64,000 nt of DNA from NCBI GenBank assembly GCA_031551275.1, contig JAVBNX010000018.1, positions 19,342 to 83,341 of the forward strand, written 5' to 3'. Positions 34,220 to 50,526 of the stretch are shown here, piece by piece; within the stretch, counting starts at the first letter, position 1, and every line of letters begins with the position of its first letter. The DNA comes from JAVBMJ01 sp031551275. GTDB taxonomy: Bacteria; Bacteroidota; Bacteroidia; Bacteroidales; Rikenellaceae. A program made the translations under genes and the position numbers. The notes under the pieces were generated by a model. The model saw only the letters and a list, made by a program, of their open reading frames with translations, searched no databases and was not told the origin of the DNA.

Positions 34220-34921
34220 ATGGGTAAGCTGACAAAAAATCAAAAAACTGTCCTGGCCAAAATAGAGCCCGATAAGCTCTACAAGCTCCAGGAAGCGGCC
34301 GCTCTTCTGAAGGACATTACCTTTACGAAGTTCGACGCGTCGGTCGATATCGACGTGCGTCTGGGAGTTGACCCGCGCAAGGCAAACCAAATGGTCCGCG
34401 GCGTTGTTACCCTCCCCCACGGGACGGGTAAGGAGGTGCGCGTACTGGTCCTGTGTACTCCCGACAAGGAGGCAGAGGCCACGGCCGCCGGTGCGGACTA
34501 TGTGGGACTGGACGAATACATCGACAAGATCAAAGCAGGTTGGACCGATGTGGACGTGATCATTACCATGCCCAGCGTAATGGCAAAAGTGGGCGCCCTG
34601 GGTCGTATCCTGGGTCCCCGCGGGCTGATGCCCAACCCCAAGACGGGTACCGTCACGATGGAGGTTGGCAAGGCCGTCGAAGAGGTAAAAGCCGGTAAGA
34701 TCGACTTCAAAGTCGACAAATTCGGTATCGTACACACTTCGATCGGCAAAGTATCTTTCACACCCGAAATGATCGTCGACAACGCGCGTGAGTTCATGGC
34801 TACCATCATGAAACTCAAGCCGAGCGCCGCCAAGGGAACCTACGTGTTGAGCCTGTACCTTTCAACCACGATGAGCCCCGGTTTGCCGGTCGACACCCGT
34901 TCGGTGGATGTTAAAGCATAA
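34220..34921 (+). CDS. rplA: 50S ribosomal protein L1
   Basis: 233 residues. Carries the RNA-binding F-D-A-S-V-D-I-D-V-R-L-G-V-D-P-R-K-A strand-turn, L-G-R-I-L-G-P-R-G-L-M-P-N-P-K, and K-I-D-F-K-V-D-K-F-G. It forms the L1 stalk at the ribosomal E site and in many bacteria represses its own operon. I see no classical L1-target copy in the short upstream spacer. Confidence 0.97.
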   Translation: MGKLTKNQKTVLAKIEPDKLYKLQEAAALLKDITFTKFDASVDIDVRLGVDPRKANQMVRGVVTLPHGTGKEVRVLVLCTPDKEAEATAAGADYVGLDEYIDKIKAGWTDVDVIITMPSVMAKVGALGRILGPRGLMPNPKTGTVTMEVGKAVEEVKAGKIDFKVDKFGIVHTSIGKVSFTPEMIVDNAREFMATIMKLKPSAAKGTYVLSLYLSTTMSPGLPVDTRSVDVKA

Positions 34922-34933
34922 GGAGGATAGAAG

Positions 34934-35461
34934 ATGACAAGAGCAGAAAAAACCATTGTAATCGACTCCCTGGTACAAAAACTCCAGGAGTATCCTCACT
35001 TCTATCTGACCGACCTGACCGGTTTGAACGCTGAGAAGACCGCTGCCCTGCGCAAGATGTGCTTCGAGAAGGACGTCAAACTGGAGGTGGTCAAGAACAC
35101 CCTGCTCGGCAAGGCTTTGGAGAAGGTGGAGAAGAACGACGCGGAACTGGTCTCGGTATTGAGCGGTTCGACTGCCGTTATGTTCACCCACTCGGCCAAA
35201 GTTCCCGCCGTCCTGATCAAGGATTTCCGCAAAAAGAACGCCATCCCGGCGCTCAAAGCCGCCTACGCGCAGGAATGCGTCTACCTGGGCGAGCAATCGC
35301 TGGAGTCGCTGGTCAACATCAAGAGCCGCGAAGAGCTGATCGGCGAAGTGATCGGTCTGCTGCAATCGCCCGCTCAAAACCTTATCTCCGCACTCCAGGG
35401 CGCTGCCGGACAAAAAGTCGCAGGCATCGTGAAGGCTATCGAGGAGAAGAAGGGTGCTTAA
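34934..35461 (+). CDS. rplJ: 50S ribosomal protein L10
   Basis: 175 residues. N-terminal rRNA-binding domain (Y-L-T-D-L-T-G-L-N and V-V-K-N-T-L-L-G-K-A) followed by the C-terminal helix that binds L7/L12 dimers. An AGGAGG Shine-Dalgarno stands 7 nt before the ATG (34921-34926), stronger than at most genes here. A 55-nt A-rich gap separates it from rplL. Confidence 0.95.
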   Translation: MTRAEKTIVIDSLVQKLQEYPHFYLTDLTGLNAEKTAALRKMCFEKDVKLEVVKNTLLGKALEKVEKNDAELVSVLSGSTAVMFTHSAKVPAVLIKDFRKKNAIPALKAAYAQECVYLGEQSLESLVNIKSREELIGEVIGLLQSPAQNLISALQGAAGQKVAGIVKAIEEKKGA

Positions 35462-35516
35462 TGAAGTGAGCAAAGCAAAAAAGTAAAAAACAAAAACGAA
35501 TAAAAATTCTACAAAA

Positions 35517-35897
35517 ATGGCAGATGTAAAGAAATTAGCTGAAGAGTTGGTAAACCTGACAGTTAAGGAAGTAACCGAATTGGCAGCCATCCTCAAGGAT
35601 GAGTACGGCATTGAGCCCGCAGCCGCAGCCGTTGCAGTTGCAGCTCCCGCAGCAGCCGGTGCAGCAGCCGACGCTCCTGCAGAGAAGAGCACCTTCGACG
35701 TAGTTTTGACCTCCGCTGGCCAAGCCAAACTGCAGGTCGTCAAAGTCGTTAAGGACATCACCGGCCTGGGCCTCAAAGAAGCCAAGGACCTGGTTGACGG
35801 CGCTCCCAAGGCTGTTAAAGAGGGTGTTTCCAAAGAGGAAGCCGAATCGGTTAAAGCTCAACTCGAAGAGGCCGGCGCTGACGTCGAACTCAAATAG
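35517..35897 (+). CDS. rplL: 50S ribosomal protein L7/L12
   Basis: 126 residues. N-terminal dimer helix, an Ala/Pro-rich hinge (about 38-55) and the conserved C-terminal factor-binding domain (K-S-T-F-D-V-V-L, I-T-G-L-G-L-K-E-A-K-D-L-V-D). It recruits translation factors to the ribosome. Followed by a terminator-like hairpin before rpoB. Confidence 0.97.
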   Translation: MADVKKLAEELVNLTVKEVTELAAILKDEYGIEPAAAAVAVAAPAAAGAAADAPAEKSTFDVVLTSAGQAKLQVVKVVKDITGLGLKEAKDLVDGAPKAVKEGVSKEEAESVKAQLEEAGADVELK

Positions 35898-35921
35898 TCA
35901 GACCGCTTTTCAAAGCGAAAC

Positions 35922-35955
35922 AGGTATGGGGCTTAGGTTTCTAAGCTCCGTACCT
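35922..35955 (+). terminator. rplL-rpoB attenuator hairpin
   Basis: A 15-bp stem with two G-U pairs (35922-35936 with 35941-35955), loop GTTT, runs into TTT. It lies 25 nt after rplL, where many bacteria have a partial terminator that lowers rpoBC expression relative to ribosomal proteins. Confidence 0.7.
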
Positions 35956-36069
35956 TTTCCAATTTAGTAACACAATTGTCGCCCGTGGGGGGCAGAGGGG
36001 CTAAAGAGAGAGCCCGAAACACCACATCCACAACAGCTTGCTTGTTCAAGCGACACGACATCACATAAG

Positions 36070-36094
36070 CAGGAAATTCTCCCTTCCTGTTTTT
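36070..36094 (+). terminator. Second hairpin with T-run in the rplL-rpoB spacer
   Basis: CAGGAA (36070-36075) pairs with TTCCTG (36084-36089), followed by TTTTT. Weak stem but classic layout. Confidence 0.45.
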
Positions 36095-36113
36095 CCGGTC
36101 CAGGGCCGGTCAT

Positions 36114-36121
36114 TAACTTTA
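36114..36121 (+). promoter_or_regulatory. Weak -7-like box before rpoB
   Basis: TAACTTTA matches seven of eight positions of TAnnTTTG, downstream of the two hairpins and 60 nt before the rpoB start. It could restart transcription for rpoBC; no -33 partner seen. Confidence 0.25.
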
Positions 36122-36180
36122 CGCTCGGTGCAGTTTCCCGGCGGACAAAGCGGTAACACACGTTGTTACATAAAATTTTA

Positions 36181-39993
<3,813 letters not shown>

Positions 39994-40023
39994 TACTACG
40001 GTAAGAAGAAAAAAGCAAAAGAT

Positions 40024-44268
<4,245 letters not shown>

Positions 44269-44277
<9 letters not shown>

Positions 44278-44350
44278 GGACCTTATATAAAAAGAAATCC
44301 CCTCATTCAACGGTGAGGGGATTTCTTTTTATATAAGGTCCTTGGCGCTC
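44269..44350. terminator. Exceptionally long palindromic terminator of rpoBC
   Basis: 44269-44305 pairs with 44314-44350: 37 bp with a single G-U pair, loop TTCAACGG. The core stem CCCCTCA/TGAGGGG is flanked by A-runs and T-runs that serve as U-tracts in both directions, so it can stop rpoBC and also the convergent ROK kinase transcript. Confidence 0.8.
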
Positions 44351-44356
44351 TCCTTT

Positions 44357-44378
44357 GCAGCTTTTTGTAAAAAGCTGC
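44357..44378. repeat. Second palindrome downstream of rpoC
   Basis: GCAGCTTTTT pairs perfectly with AAAAAGCTGC around GT. It lies 6 nt after the long hairpin and before the ROK stop. May be a backup terminator or a REP-type repeat. Confidence 0.5.
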
Positions 44379-44411
44379 ACCAAAAACTTTTCTGATATTA
44401 CTTTGCTCGGA

Positions 44412-45383
44412 TTAACCTGCCACCCACACAAGTGACGATGCGCCGAGGACTGCGGCGTTTTTATCCATCAGGGCGGAGGGCAGGATGTCGATCTTGCCTT
44501 TGTAGTTGGCCAGAAGGTTCTCCTCCATAGCTTTCTTCGCGGGCTCGAAGAGCAACTTTCCGGCACGGGCCACGCCGCCGAAGACGAAGATCGCCTGTGG
44601 ACGGGTGATCGTTATCGCGGTGGCTAACGCCGCGCCCAGGGTCTCCCCGGTGCGGGTCAGCGTTTCGAGGGCGACGGCGTCGCCGCTTTGGGCGGCCTCG
44701 GTCACCATCTTGGCGGTCAGGTTATTATAGGAGACCTCGCGCAACGCGCTCGGCATGCGGCGCAGCGCCATCACGTCGAAAGCCGTGCGCACGATGCCGG
44801 ATGCCGAAACATAGGTTTCAAGGCAGCCCTTCAGTCCGCAGCCGCACTCGCGTCCGCCGGGCGTGACGATGCAGTGGCCGAATTCGCCCGCGAAACTGTC
44901 GTGGCCGTAGATGATGCGACCGTTGGCCACAAAACCGCTGCCCAGGCCCGTGCCGAGGGTTATGAGGATGAAATTGGTCATGCCCTGCGCCGCGCCGTAG
45001 ACCATCTCGCCTACCGCCGCCGCCTTGGCGTCATTGGTCAGGATCACCGGGATGCCCGGGAAGAATGCGCGTATCTTGTCGGCGAAAGGGATCACCATGC
45101 CCTTCCAGGGAAGGTTGGCCGCATATTCGATCGTGCCGTCATAGTAGTTGGCGTTAGGCGCGCCCACGCCGATGCCCGCCAGGCGGTAGTCGAAGCCCAC
45201 GCCGTTGCGCAGCGCAGAGATGCCCTCGCACAGCGCGGCGACATAGGCGTCTATGTCCTTGCCGAAGCCGTCGGTCGGGATGTGCCCCTCGGCTACGATA
45301 TTGCCCTGGCGGTCTACAAGGCCGAAAACTGTGTTGGTTCCGCCGACGTCGACGCCTACGGCAAGCTCTTTTTGTTCACTCAT
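44412..45383 (-). CDS. ROK family sugar kinase (glucokinase-like)
   Basis: 323 residues. ATP-binding G-V-D-V-G-G-T-N-T at the N-terminus, L-T-N-D-A-K-A-A-A-V-G-E (catalytic Asp), L-G-T-G-L-G-S-G, G-E-F-G-H and the zinc motif C-G-C-G-L-K-G-C-L-E. These define ROK kinases; Bacteroidota members of this length are usually glucokinases or N-acetylhexosamine kinases, and the family's transcriptional repressors are excluded by the absence of a winged helix. Monocistronic and divergent from the prenyl synthase. Confidence 0.88.
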   Translation of the reverse strand: MSEQKELAVGVDVGGTNTVFGLVDRQGNIVAEGHIPTDGFGKDIDAYVAALCEGISALRNGVGFDYRLAGIGVGAPNANYYDGTIEYAANLPWKGMVIPFADKIRAFFPGIPVILTNDAKAAAVGEMVYGAAQGMTNFILITLGTGLGSGFVANGRIIYGHDSFAGEFGHCIVTPGGRECGCGLKGCLETYVSASGIVRTAFDVMALRRMPSALREVSYNNLTAKMVTEAAQSGDAVALETLTRTGETLGAALATAITITRPQAIFVFGGVARAGKLLFEPAKKAMEENLLANYKGKIDILPSALMDKNAAVLGASSLVWVAG

Positions 45384-45483
45384 GGTATCTGGTAGTGTTT
45401 AGGTTTTTTAAATAAGAATTTAAAAATAGTTATTATTTATTAATTTGCGATATTTGCACTTGACAATATTTCAACACGTTACT

Positions 45484-46455
45484 ATGCACTCCCGACAAGA
45501 GTTATCGCAAATGATTGAGCAGCATATCGTTGAGCTGCATTTCCCGGATTCGCCGTCAGGGCTTTACGATCCCATACGCTACTCTTTGGAGGGCGGCGGC
45601 AAGCGTCTGCGCCCGTTGGTACTGCTGCTTGCGTGCGAAATTTTCGGGGGCGACCCGCGCCGCGCGCTACCCCTGGCCGCCGCCGTGGAGGTCTTTCACA
45701 ATTTCACGCTGCTGCACGACGATATAATGGACAATGCGGGCGTGCGCCGCGGCAAACCCTCCGTGCATGTCTGTTGGGACGCCAACACGGCCATCCTCTC
45801 GGGCGATGTGATGATGATTTGGGCTTACCGTCTGCTTGCCGGGGGGTTGAACGGCGACGGGCGTCTGCTCGACCAATTCAGCCTTATGGCCACCGAGGTA
45901 TGCGAGGGGCAGCAGTATGACATGGATTTCGAATCGCGCGAACAGGTGTCGCACGGACAATATATGGATATGATCGCCCTGAAAACCGCCGCGCTGATAG
46001 CCCGCTCGGCGCGCATGGGGGCGATGGCCGCCGGTGCCGACGAGGCCGACTGCGAGGCGCTTTACCGTTTCGGTTACCAGCTCGGGCTGGCGTTCCAGCT
46101 CCAGGACGACCTGCTGGACAGCTACGGCGACAACGTGGCTTTCGGCAAGAAACCCGGCGGTGACATTATCGAGGGCAAGAAGAGTTTCCTGACTGTAGAG
46201 GCCATGCACCGCGCCACGCCGCAAACGCGCGGCGAACTCTCCGCGCTGCTTTCGGACACGGCGCTGCCCGACGAGCAGAAGGTCGCCCGCGTGAGGGCGA
46301 TCTACGACTCGCTCGACGTGATGGCCTCCACACAGGCCGAAATACGCCGCCACACCGCCCTGGCGCTCGAAGCCCTCGACGCCGTAGCCGCGCCCGCCGC
46401 CCGCCTTAAGCACCTGCGCGAGTTGGCCCGGGAGCTCACCGACCGTAAAAAATAA
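45484..46455 (+). CDS. Polyprenyl diphosphate synthase
   Basis: 323 residues from the ATG at 45484; the frame is open 39 nt further up but only with a TTG start. Substrate region G-G-G-K-R-L-R-P, first aspartate-rich motif L-L-H-D-D-I-M-D-N with R-R-G-K-P, and second motif Q-L-Q-D-D-L-L-D-S-Y-G-D are intact. It chains isopentenyl diphosphate onto allylic diphosphates; whether the product is C15, C20 or longer (menaquinone side chain) is not clear. Four nt before the U32 gene. Confidence 0.88.
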   Translation: MHSRQELSQMIEQHIVELHFPDSPSGLYDPIRYSLEGGGKRLRPLVLLLACEIFGGDPRRALPLAAAVEVFHNFTLLHDDIMDNAGVRRGKPSVHVCWDANTAILSGDVMMIWAYRLLAGGLNGDGRLLDQFSLMATEVCEGQQYDMDFESREQVSHGQYMDMIALKTAALIARSARMGAMAAGADEADCEALYRFGYQLGLAFQLQDDLLDSYGDNVAFGKKPGGDIIEGKKSFLTVEAMHRATPQTRGELSALLSDTALPDEQKVARVRAIYDSLDVMASTQAEIRRHTALALEALDAVAAPAARLKHLRELARELTDRKK

Positions 46456-46459
46456 CCCT

Positions 46460-47698
46460 ATGCAGCGCAAGGATATAGAGATAATGGCCCCCGTGGGGTC
46501 GTGGGAGTCGCTCCACGCCGCGATCCAGGGTGGGGCGGACGCCATATATTTCGGTGCCGGGGGACTGAATATGCGCTCACGCTCGTCGGCCAATTTTTCG
46601 CTCGACGACCTGGCCCGCATAGTTAGGACAACGCGCGAACACGGTGTCAAAAACTACCTGACCCTCAATACGATCCTTTATGACGAGGACCTGGGGCAGA
46701 TGCGCGCTATCGTCGACCGTGCCGCCGCGGAAGGTATAGACGCCGTGATAACGGCCGACCAGGCTGCGATCCTCTACGCCCGCAGCCGCGGAGTGGAGGT
46801 GCATATTTCGACCCAGCTCAACCTCTCGAACGCCGAGGCCGTGCGCTTCTACTCCCAATGGGCTGACGTGGTGGTGCTGGCGCGCGAACTGAGCCTCGAC
46901 CAGGTGGAGGCGATACACCGCACCATCGTCGCGGAAAATATCTGCGGCCCCGCCGGAAAACCCGTGCGCATCGAGATGTTCGCCCACGGCGCGCTCTGCA
47001 TGGCCGTTTCGGGCAAGTGCTACCTGAGTCTGCATGAGAACGGTTGCTCGGCCAACCGGGGCGCATGCCGCCAGCTTTGCCGTCGCTCGTATGAGTTGCG
47101 CGACCGTGACACGGGAGAGCAGATCGCCATCGAGGGCCAATACCTGCTCTCGCCAAAGGACCTCTGCACGGTGGGCTTCCTCGACCGCTTTATCGGTGCA
47201 GGAGTGCGCGTTCTGAAGATCGAGGGGCGAGCCCGGGCCCCGGAGTACGTAAAACGCACGGTAGAGATTTATAACCAGGCTGTTAACGCTATCATCGACA
47301 AAACATACACCAAGGAGTGTATCTCTCAATGGGAAAGTGAGTTAAATGAAGTTTTCAACCGCGGCTTCTGGGGCGGATACTACCTTGGCGGCCAGGTGGT
47401 CGAACTGAGCGGGAGCTACGGCTCGTCCGCCAGCCACCGCAAGGAATACGTAGGCAAGGTGACCAACTATTTCCGCCGCCATGGCGTCGCCGAGATCACC
47501 CCAGAGGCCTCGCCCCTCTGTAAAGGCGACCGCTATATCATTCTGGGCGAAACCACCGGCATGGTCGAGGGCACGGCGGATGAGGTGCGCATCGACGACC
47601 TGCCGGTCGACACGGCCCCGCAGGGCGTCCCCTGCTCTATACTCACCCCCACGGAGGTGCGCCGCGGGGATAAACTCTACAAAATAGTCGAGGCATGA
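46460..47698 (+). CDS. U32 family protein (TrhP/RlhA-like RNA hydroxylation)
   Basis: 412 residues. The TIM-barrel opens I-M-A-P-V-G-S-W-E-S-L-H-A-A-I-Q-G-G-A-D-A-I-Y and has the U32 signature E-M-F-A-H-G-A-L-C-M-A-V-S-G-K-C-Y-L-S, with further cysteines (G-C-S-A-N-R-G-A-C-R-Q-L-C) that can bind an iron-sulfur cluster. Although called peptidases, characterised members (YegQ/TrhP, RlhA) act in prephenate-dependent hydroxylation of RNA, so I prefer that reading; the RNA target cannot be told. Overlaps the next gene by four bases. Confidence 0.85.
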   Translation: MQRKDIEIMAPVGSWESLHAAIQGGADAIYFGAGGLNMRSRSSANFSLDDLARIVRTTREHGVKNYLTLNTILYDEDLGQMRAIVDRAAAEGIDAVITADQAAILYARSRGVEVHISTQLNLSNAEAVRFYSQWADVVVLARELSLDQVEAIHRTIVAENICGPAGKPVRIEMFAHGALCMAVSGKCYLSLHENGCSANRGACRQLCRRSYELRDRDTGEQIAIEGQYLLSPKDLCTVGFLDRFIGAGVRVLKIEGRARAPEYVKRTVEIYNQAVNAIIDKTYTKECISQWESELNEVFNRGFWGGYYLGGQVVELSGSYGSSASHRKEYVGKVTNYFRRHGVAEITPEASPLCKGDRYIILGETTGMVEGTADEVRIDDLPVDTAPQGVPCSILTPTEVRRGDKLYKIVEA

Positions 47699-48912
47699 GA
47701 CCTTTCAAGAAAATAGTGACGGACCTGGGCGTTATCATCCTTGTGGCGATGGCGCTCGGCAGCGTCGCCGGGTATCTGATGGGCCCCTCTGCCGCCATCT
47801 TCGATCCCCCGGGCGAACTGTTCATACGTCTTATCAAGATGCTGGTGGTGCCGCTGGTGTTCGTGTCGATCCTTTCGGGCGCGGTGTCGCTCGGCGCGAC
47901 GCGCAAGGCGGGCAAAGTGGCGGCGTGGACGCTCGGTTTCATCGGGGTCACTTCGCTGCTGGCGGGAGTCGTTGCCGCCCTTGCCGGCGCATGGCTGCGT
48001 CCGGGCGAGGGTATCGACCCCGCGCTGGTGGCCGCATACCGAGGCGGCGCACAGGCCGTCGCACAGGCGCCTCACGTCGGATTCTGGGACCTTATACTGT
48101 CGCTCGTGCCCGCGAATCCCGTGGGCGCACTGACCGAGGGCAATATCCTTCAGATCATATTCTTCGCCATGCTGCTCGGCTTCGGCATAAGTACGTTGCA
48201 GGGTGAGCGCAAAACGGCACTTGTAAATATGGTCGACGGGGCGCTCGATGCGCTGATATGGTGCATCCGCGTGGTAATGTGGACCGCTCCGGTGGGCGTG
48301 TTCGCACTTATGGCCTCGGCGGTCGGCACGATGGGTTTCGACATCTTCGCGCACCTTGCGCGTTTGCTGGCCATAGACCTGGGCGTGGTACTGCTTTTCG
48401 GGTTGCTGTTCTATCCGGCGTGCGTGGCGCTGCTCTCGAACGTCCCGGTGTGGCTGTATATGCGCTCGATGCTCAAACCCCAGGGCGTGGCTTTCTCGAC
48501 GGCCTCGTCTTTGGCCACCCTGGCGTCCAATATGCAGACCTGTGAGCAGGATATGCACCTGAGCAAAGAGACCTGCGCCTTCGTGCTGCCGCTCGGGGCC
48601 ACTGTCAATATGACCGGCAACGTGATCTTCTACACTCTTTCGGCGCTATTCTTCGCACAGTTCTACGGCATCGCGCTGCCCATGGCCTCGTACGTGGCCA
48701 TCGTGGCTTCGGCGGTATTGAGCGCCGTGGGACAGGCGGGCGTGCCGGGGCCCACCTTCACCCTTTTCGCGGTCTTCATCGCCGGGGGCATCCCGCTGGA
48801 GGGCATAGGTCTGCTGTTCGCCGTGGACCGCCTTTTCGACATGATCCGCACGGTGCTCAACATCACCGGCGACGCCGCATGCGCCGCCGTGGTAGACAGG
48901 CAGGCGGCATAA
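47695..48912 (+). CDS. Dicarboxylate/amino acid:cation symporter (DAACS)
   Basis: 405 residues with about eight helices and two re-entrant hairpins. Family signature: K-M-L-V-V-P-L-V-F-V-S-I, the serine-rich hairpin F-S-T-A-S-S-L-A-T, N-M-T-G-N (cation site) and D-R-L-F-D-M-I-R-T-V-L-N-I-T-G-D with the substrate-binding Asp and Asn. It would import glutamate, aspartate or a C4-dicarboxylate with Na+ or H+. A terminator follows. Confidence 0.88.
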   Translation: MRPFKKIVTDLGVIILVAMALGSVAGYLMGPSAAIFDPPGELFIRLIKMLVVPLVFVSILSGAVSLGATRKAGKVAAWTLGFIGVTSLLAGVVAALAGAWLRPGEGIDPALVAAYRGGAQAVAQAPHVGFWDLILSLVPANPVGALTEGNILQIIFFAMLLGFGISTLQGERKTALVNMVDGALDALIWCIRVVMWTAPVGVFALMASAVGTMGFDIFAHLARLLAIDLGVVLLFGLLFYPACVALLSNVPVWLYMRSMLKPQGVAFSTASSLATLASNMQTCEQDMHLSKETCAFVLPLGATVNMTGNVIFYTLSALFFAQFYGIALPMASYVAIVASAVLSAVGQAGVPGPTFTLFAVFIAGGIPLEGIGLLFAVDRLFDMIRTVLNITGDAACAAVVDRQAA

Positions 48913-48932
48913 ACAGCTAAAATAATAAAAAT

Positions 48933-48966
48933 GGCGTGCACCCGCGAAAAACCGGAGGTGCACGCC
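48933..48966 (+). terminator. Terminator after the DAACS symporter
   Basis: GGCGTGCACC (48933-48942) pairs perfectly with GGTGCACGCC (48957-48966), followed by CTTTTT. Confidence 0.75.
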
Positions 48967-49101
48967 CTTTTTATGTAAAAAACCGCCTGTTTGCGGCAAA
49001 TTAATAGTTTCGTTAATGGTGGATTAATGGGTTTGTTTACCCCACACGCCTACTTTTATAATTGCAAGAGGCAAAAAATAACCTGAAAAAACCATACTTC
49101 T

Positions 49102-50520
49102 ATGAAATTCACTTTACGCTGCGCCATTGCAGCAATCTTTGCCGCGACACTATTTACGGGATGCACGACCGACGACGTGGGCCCCAACCACGGGAAGATC
49201 GACCCCGCCGACCTGTATGAGATCACGGACGAGGCCTTCGCCGACTACCTTATCTATAACTGCAACCGCACGGACGACTACCAGCTGCCCTTCGGCACCG
49301 CCCTGGTGCAGGACGGCAGGAAGTATATCAATAAAAAGGTGGCCTCCAGGGCGACGATCCTCTACCTGGTCAAGGACGCCACCCGCATCACCGACCTCAC
49401 CAACGCGGGAGTGCCCACGGCAGCCACCAAGATAGTGAGCCTTGACGGTATCCAGTACTTCACCGGCCTGGATGAGATCCGCCTCACCTCTAACCTCGTC
49501 GCGGGCGAGTTGGACCTGCGCGCACTGACACGTCTGACCACCCTTGAGATGAACACCAACGTGGTCAACTCGCTGCTGTTGCCCGCCACGATGGTGCGTC
49601 TGCGCTACAACGCCAGCTCGACCAATTCGGACGTCACCAAAAAGATCGCCGCCATCGACCTGTCCGGGTGCGCCAACATAAACCATATCTCGCTTACCAA
49701 CCAGAATATCGCCGCCGCAGGATTCACCCTGCCCGCGACCTACGCCAACCTCCACGAGATCGACCTGACGGGCAATCCCGGCGCGCCGTTCGCCGTTCCC
49801 GCGGCGCTCTACGACCAGCTGACCACCAGCGGCGGGGTGATGCCAGCCGGCGCCAACCCGACCACCTATCCCGCGCTTTTCTTCCAGGTGCCCGATGCCG
49901 CCTTCGCAGATTACATTTTCTACCGCGCCACCGACGCGTCTGCTTCTGATAAACTTCCCGCCGGTTCTGTAATGAAACACACAGACAACAAGATTTATAT
50001 ATGCAAGCCGCTCGCCGCGACGGCCACCGTGCTCAACGTCGCCAAGACTTCGGCGGCGATCACCACCCTTACCGGCGCCTCGGTGCCCACCGCCTCGACC
50101 AAGATCGCCGATGCCGACGGACTGCAGTTCTTCACCGGGTTGAAGGAGTTCACGGCCACCTCAAACACGTTCACCGCCGCGCTTAAACTCTCCGCACTTA
50201 CTGCCCTCGAAACGCTGCAGATCAACACGGCGTACGTGTCGACGCTCGACGTGAGCGCCAACACTAAACTCAAAACGCTCAATTGCGCGGGCTCGACCGC
50301 CAGCGGAGCAACCAAGCTCTCGTCGATCAACCTCTCGACCAACACCAAGATCGAAACACTCAACCTGAAGAACAACGCCATCCCCGCTGGCGGCATCACC
50401 GGCCTGGACGGCCTGACCTCGATGACGAGTGTCGATCTGTCTGGCAATACGGGCGCGCCGTTCACCATCCCGGCGGCTATCTACGACCAGTGCACCACCA
50501 AGGTGGGTGTGCAGAAGTAA
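49102..50520 (+). CDS. Leucine-rich-repeat surface lipoprotein with internal duplication
   Basis: 472 residues. Lipobox L-F-T-G-C (Cys21) then T-T-D-D, an acidic tag suggesting surface exposure. Residues about 41-246 and 262-470 are two copies of one module: each starts D-[EA]-A-F-A-D-Y, has V-P-T-A-[AS]-T-K-I and Q-[YF]-F-T-G-L, runs through leucine-rich strands (L-T-x-L-E-x-x-x-x-x), and closes with D-L-[TS]-G-N-[PT]-G-A-P-F. It resembles BspA-like LRR proteins that bind host or protein ligands. It is 6 nt upstream of dcuC and probably the first gene of that operon. Ligand unknown. Confidence 0.75.
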   Translation: MKFTLRCAIAAIFAATLFTGCTTDDVGPNHGKIDPADLYEITDEAFADYLIYNCNRTDDYQLPFGTALVQDGRKYINKKVASRATILYLVKDATRITDLTNAGVPTAATKIVSLDGIQYFTGLDEIRLTSNLVAGELDLRALTRLTTLEMNTNVVNSLLLPATMVRLRYNASSTNSDVTKKIAAIDLSGCANINHISLTNQNIAAAGFTLPATYANLHEIDLTGNPGAPFAVPAALYDQLTTSGGVMPAGANPTTYPALFFQVPDAAFADYIFYRATDASASDKLPAGSVMKHTDNKIYICKPLAATATVLNVAKTSAAITTLTGASVPTASTKIADADGLQFFTGLKEFTATSNTFTAALKLSALTALETLQINTAYVSTLDVSANTKLKTLNCAGSTASGATKLSSINLSTNTKIETLNLKNNAIPAGGITGLDGLTSMTSVDLSGNTGAPFTIPAAIYDQCTTKVGVQK

Positions 50521-50526
50521 TCCGGT

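Noticed and set aside
46460..47698. Reading the U32 protein as a collagenase-type protease
   Set aside because: Characterised family members act in RNA hydroxylation and the cysteine pattern fits an iron-sulfur enzyme; no protease residues are evident.
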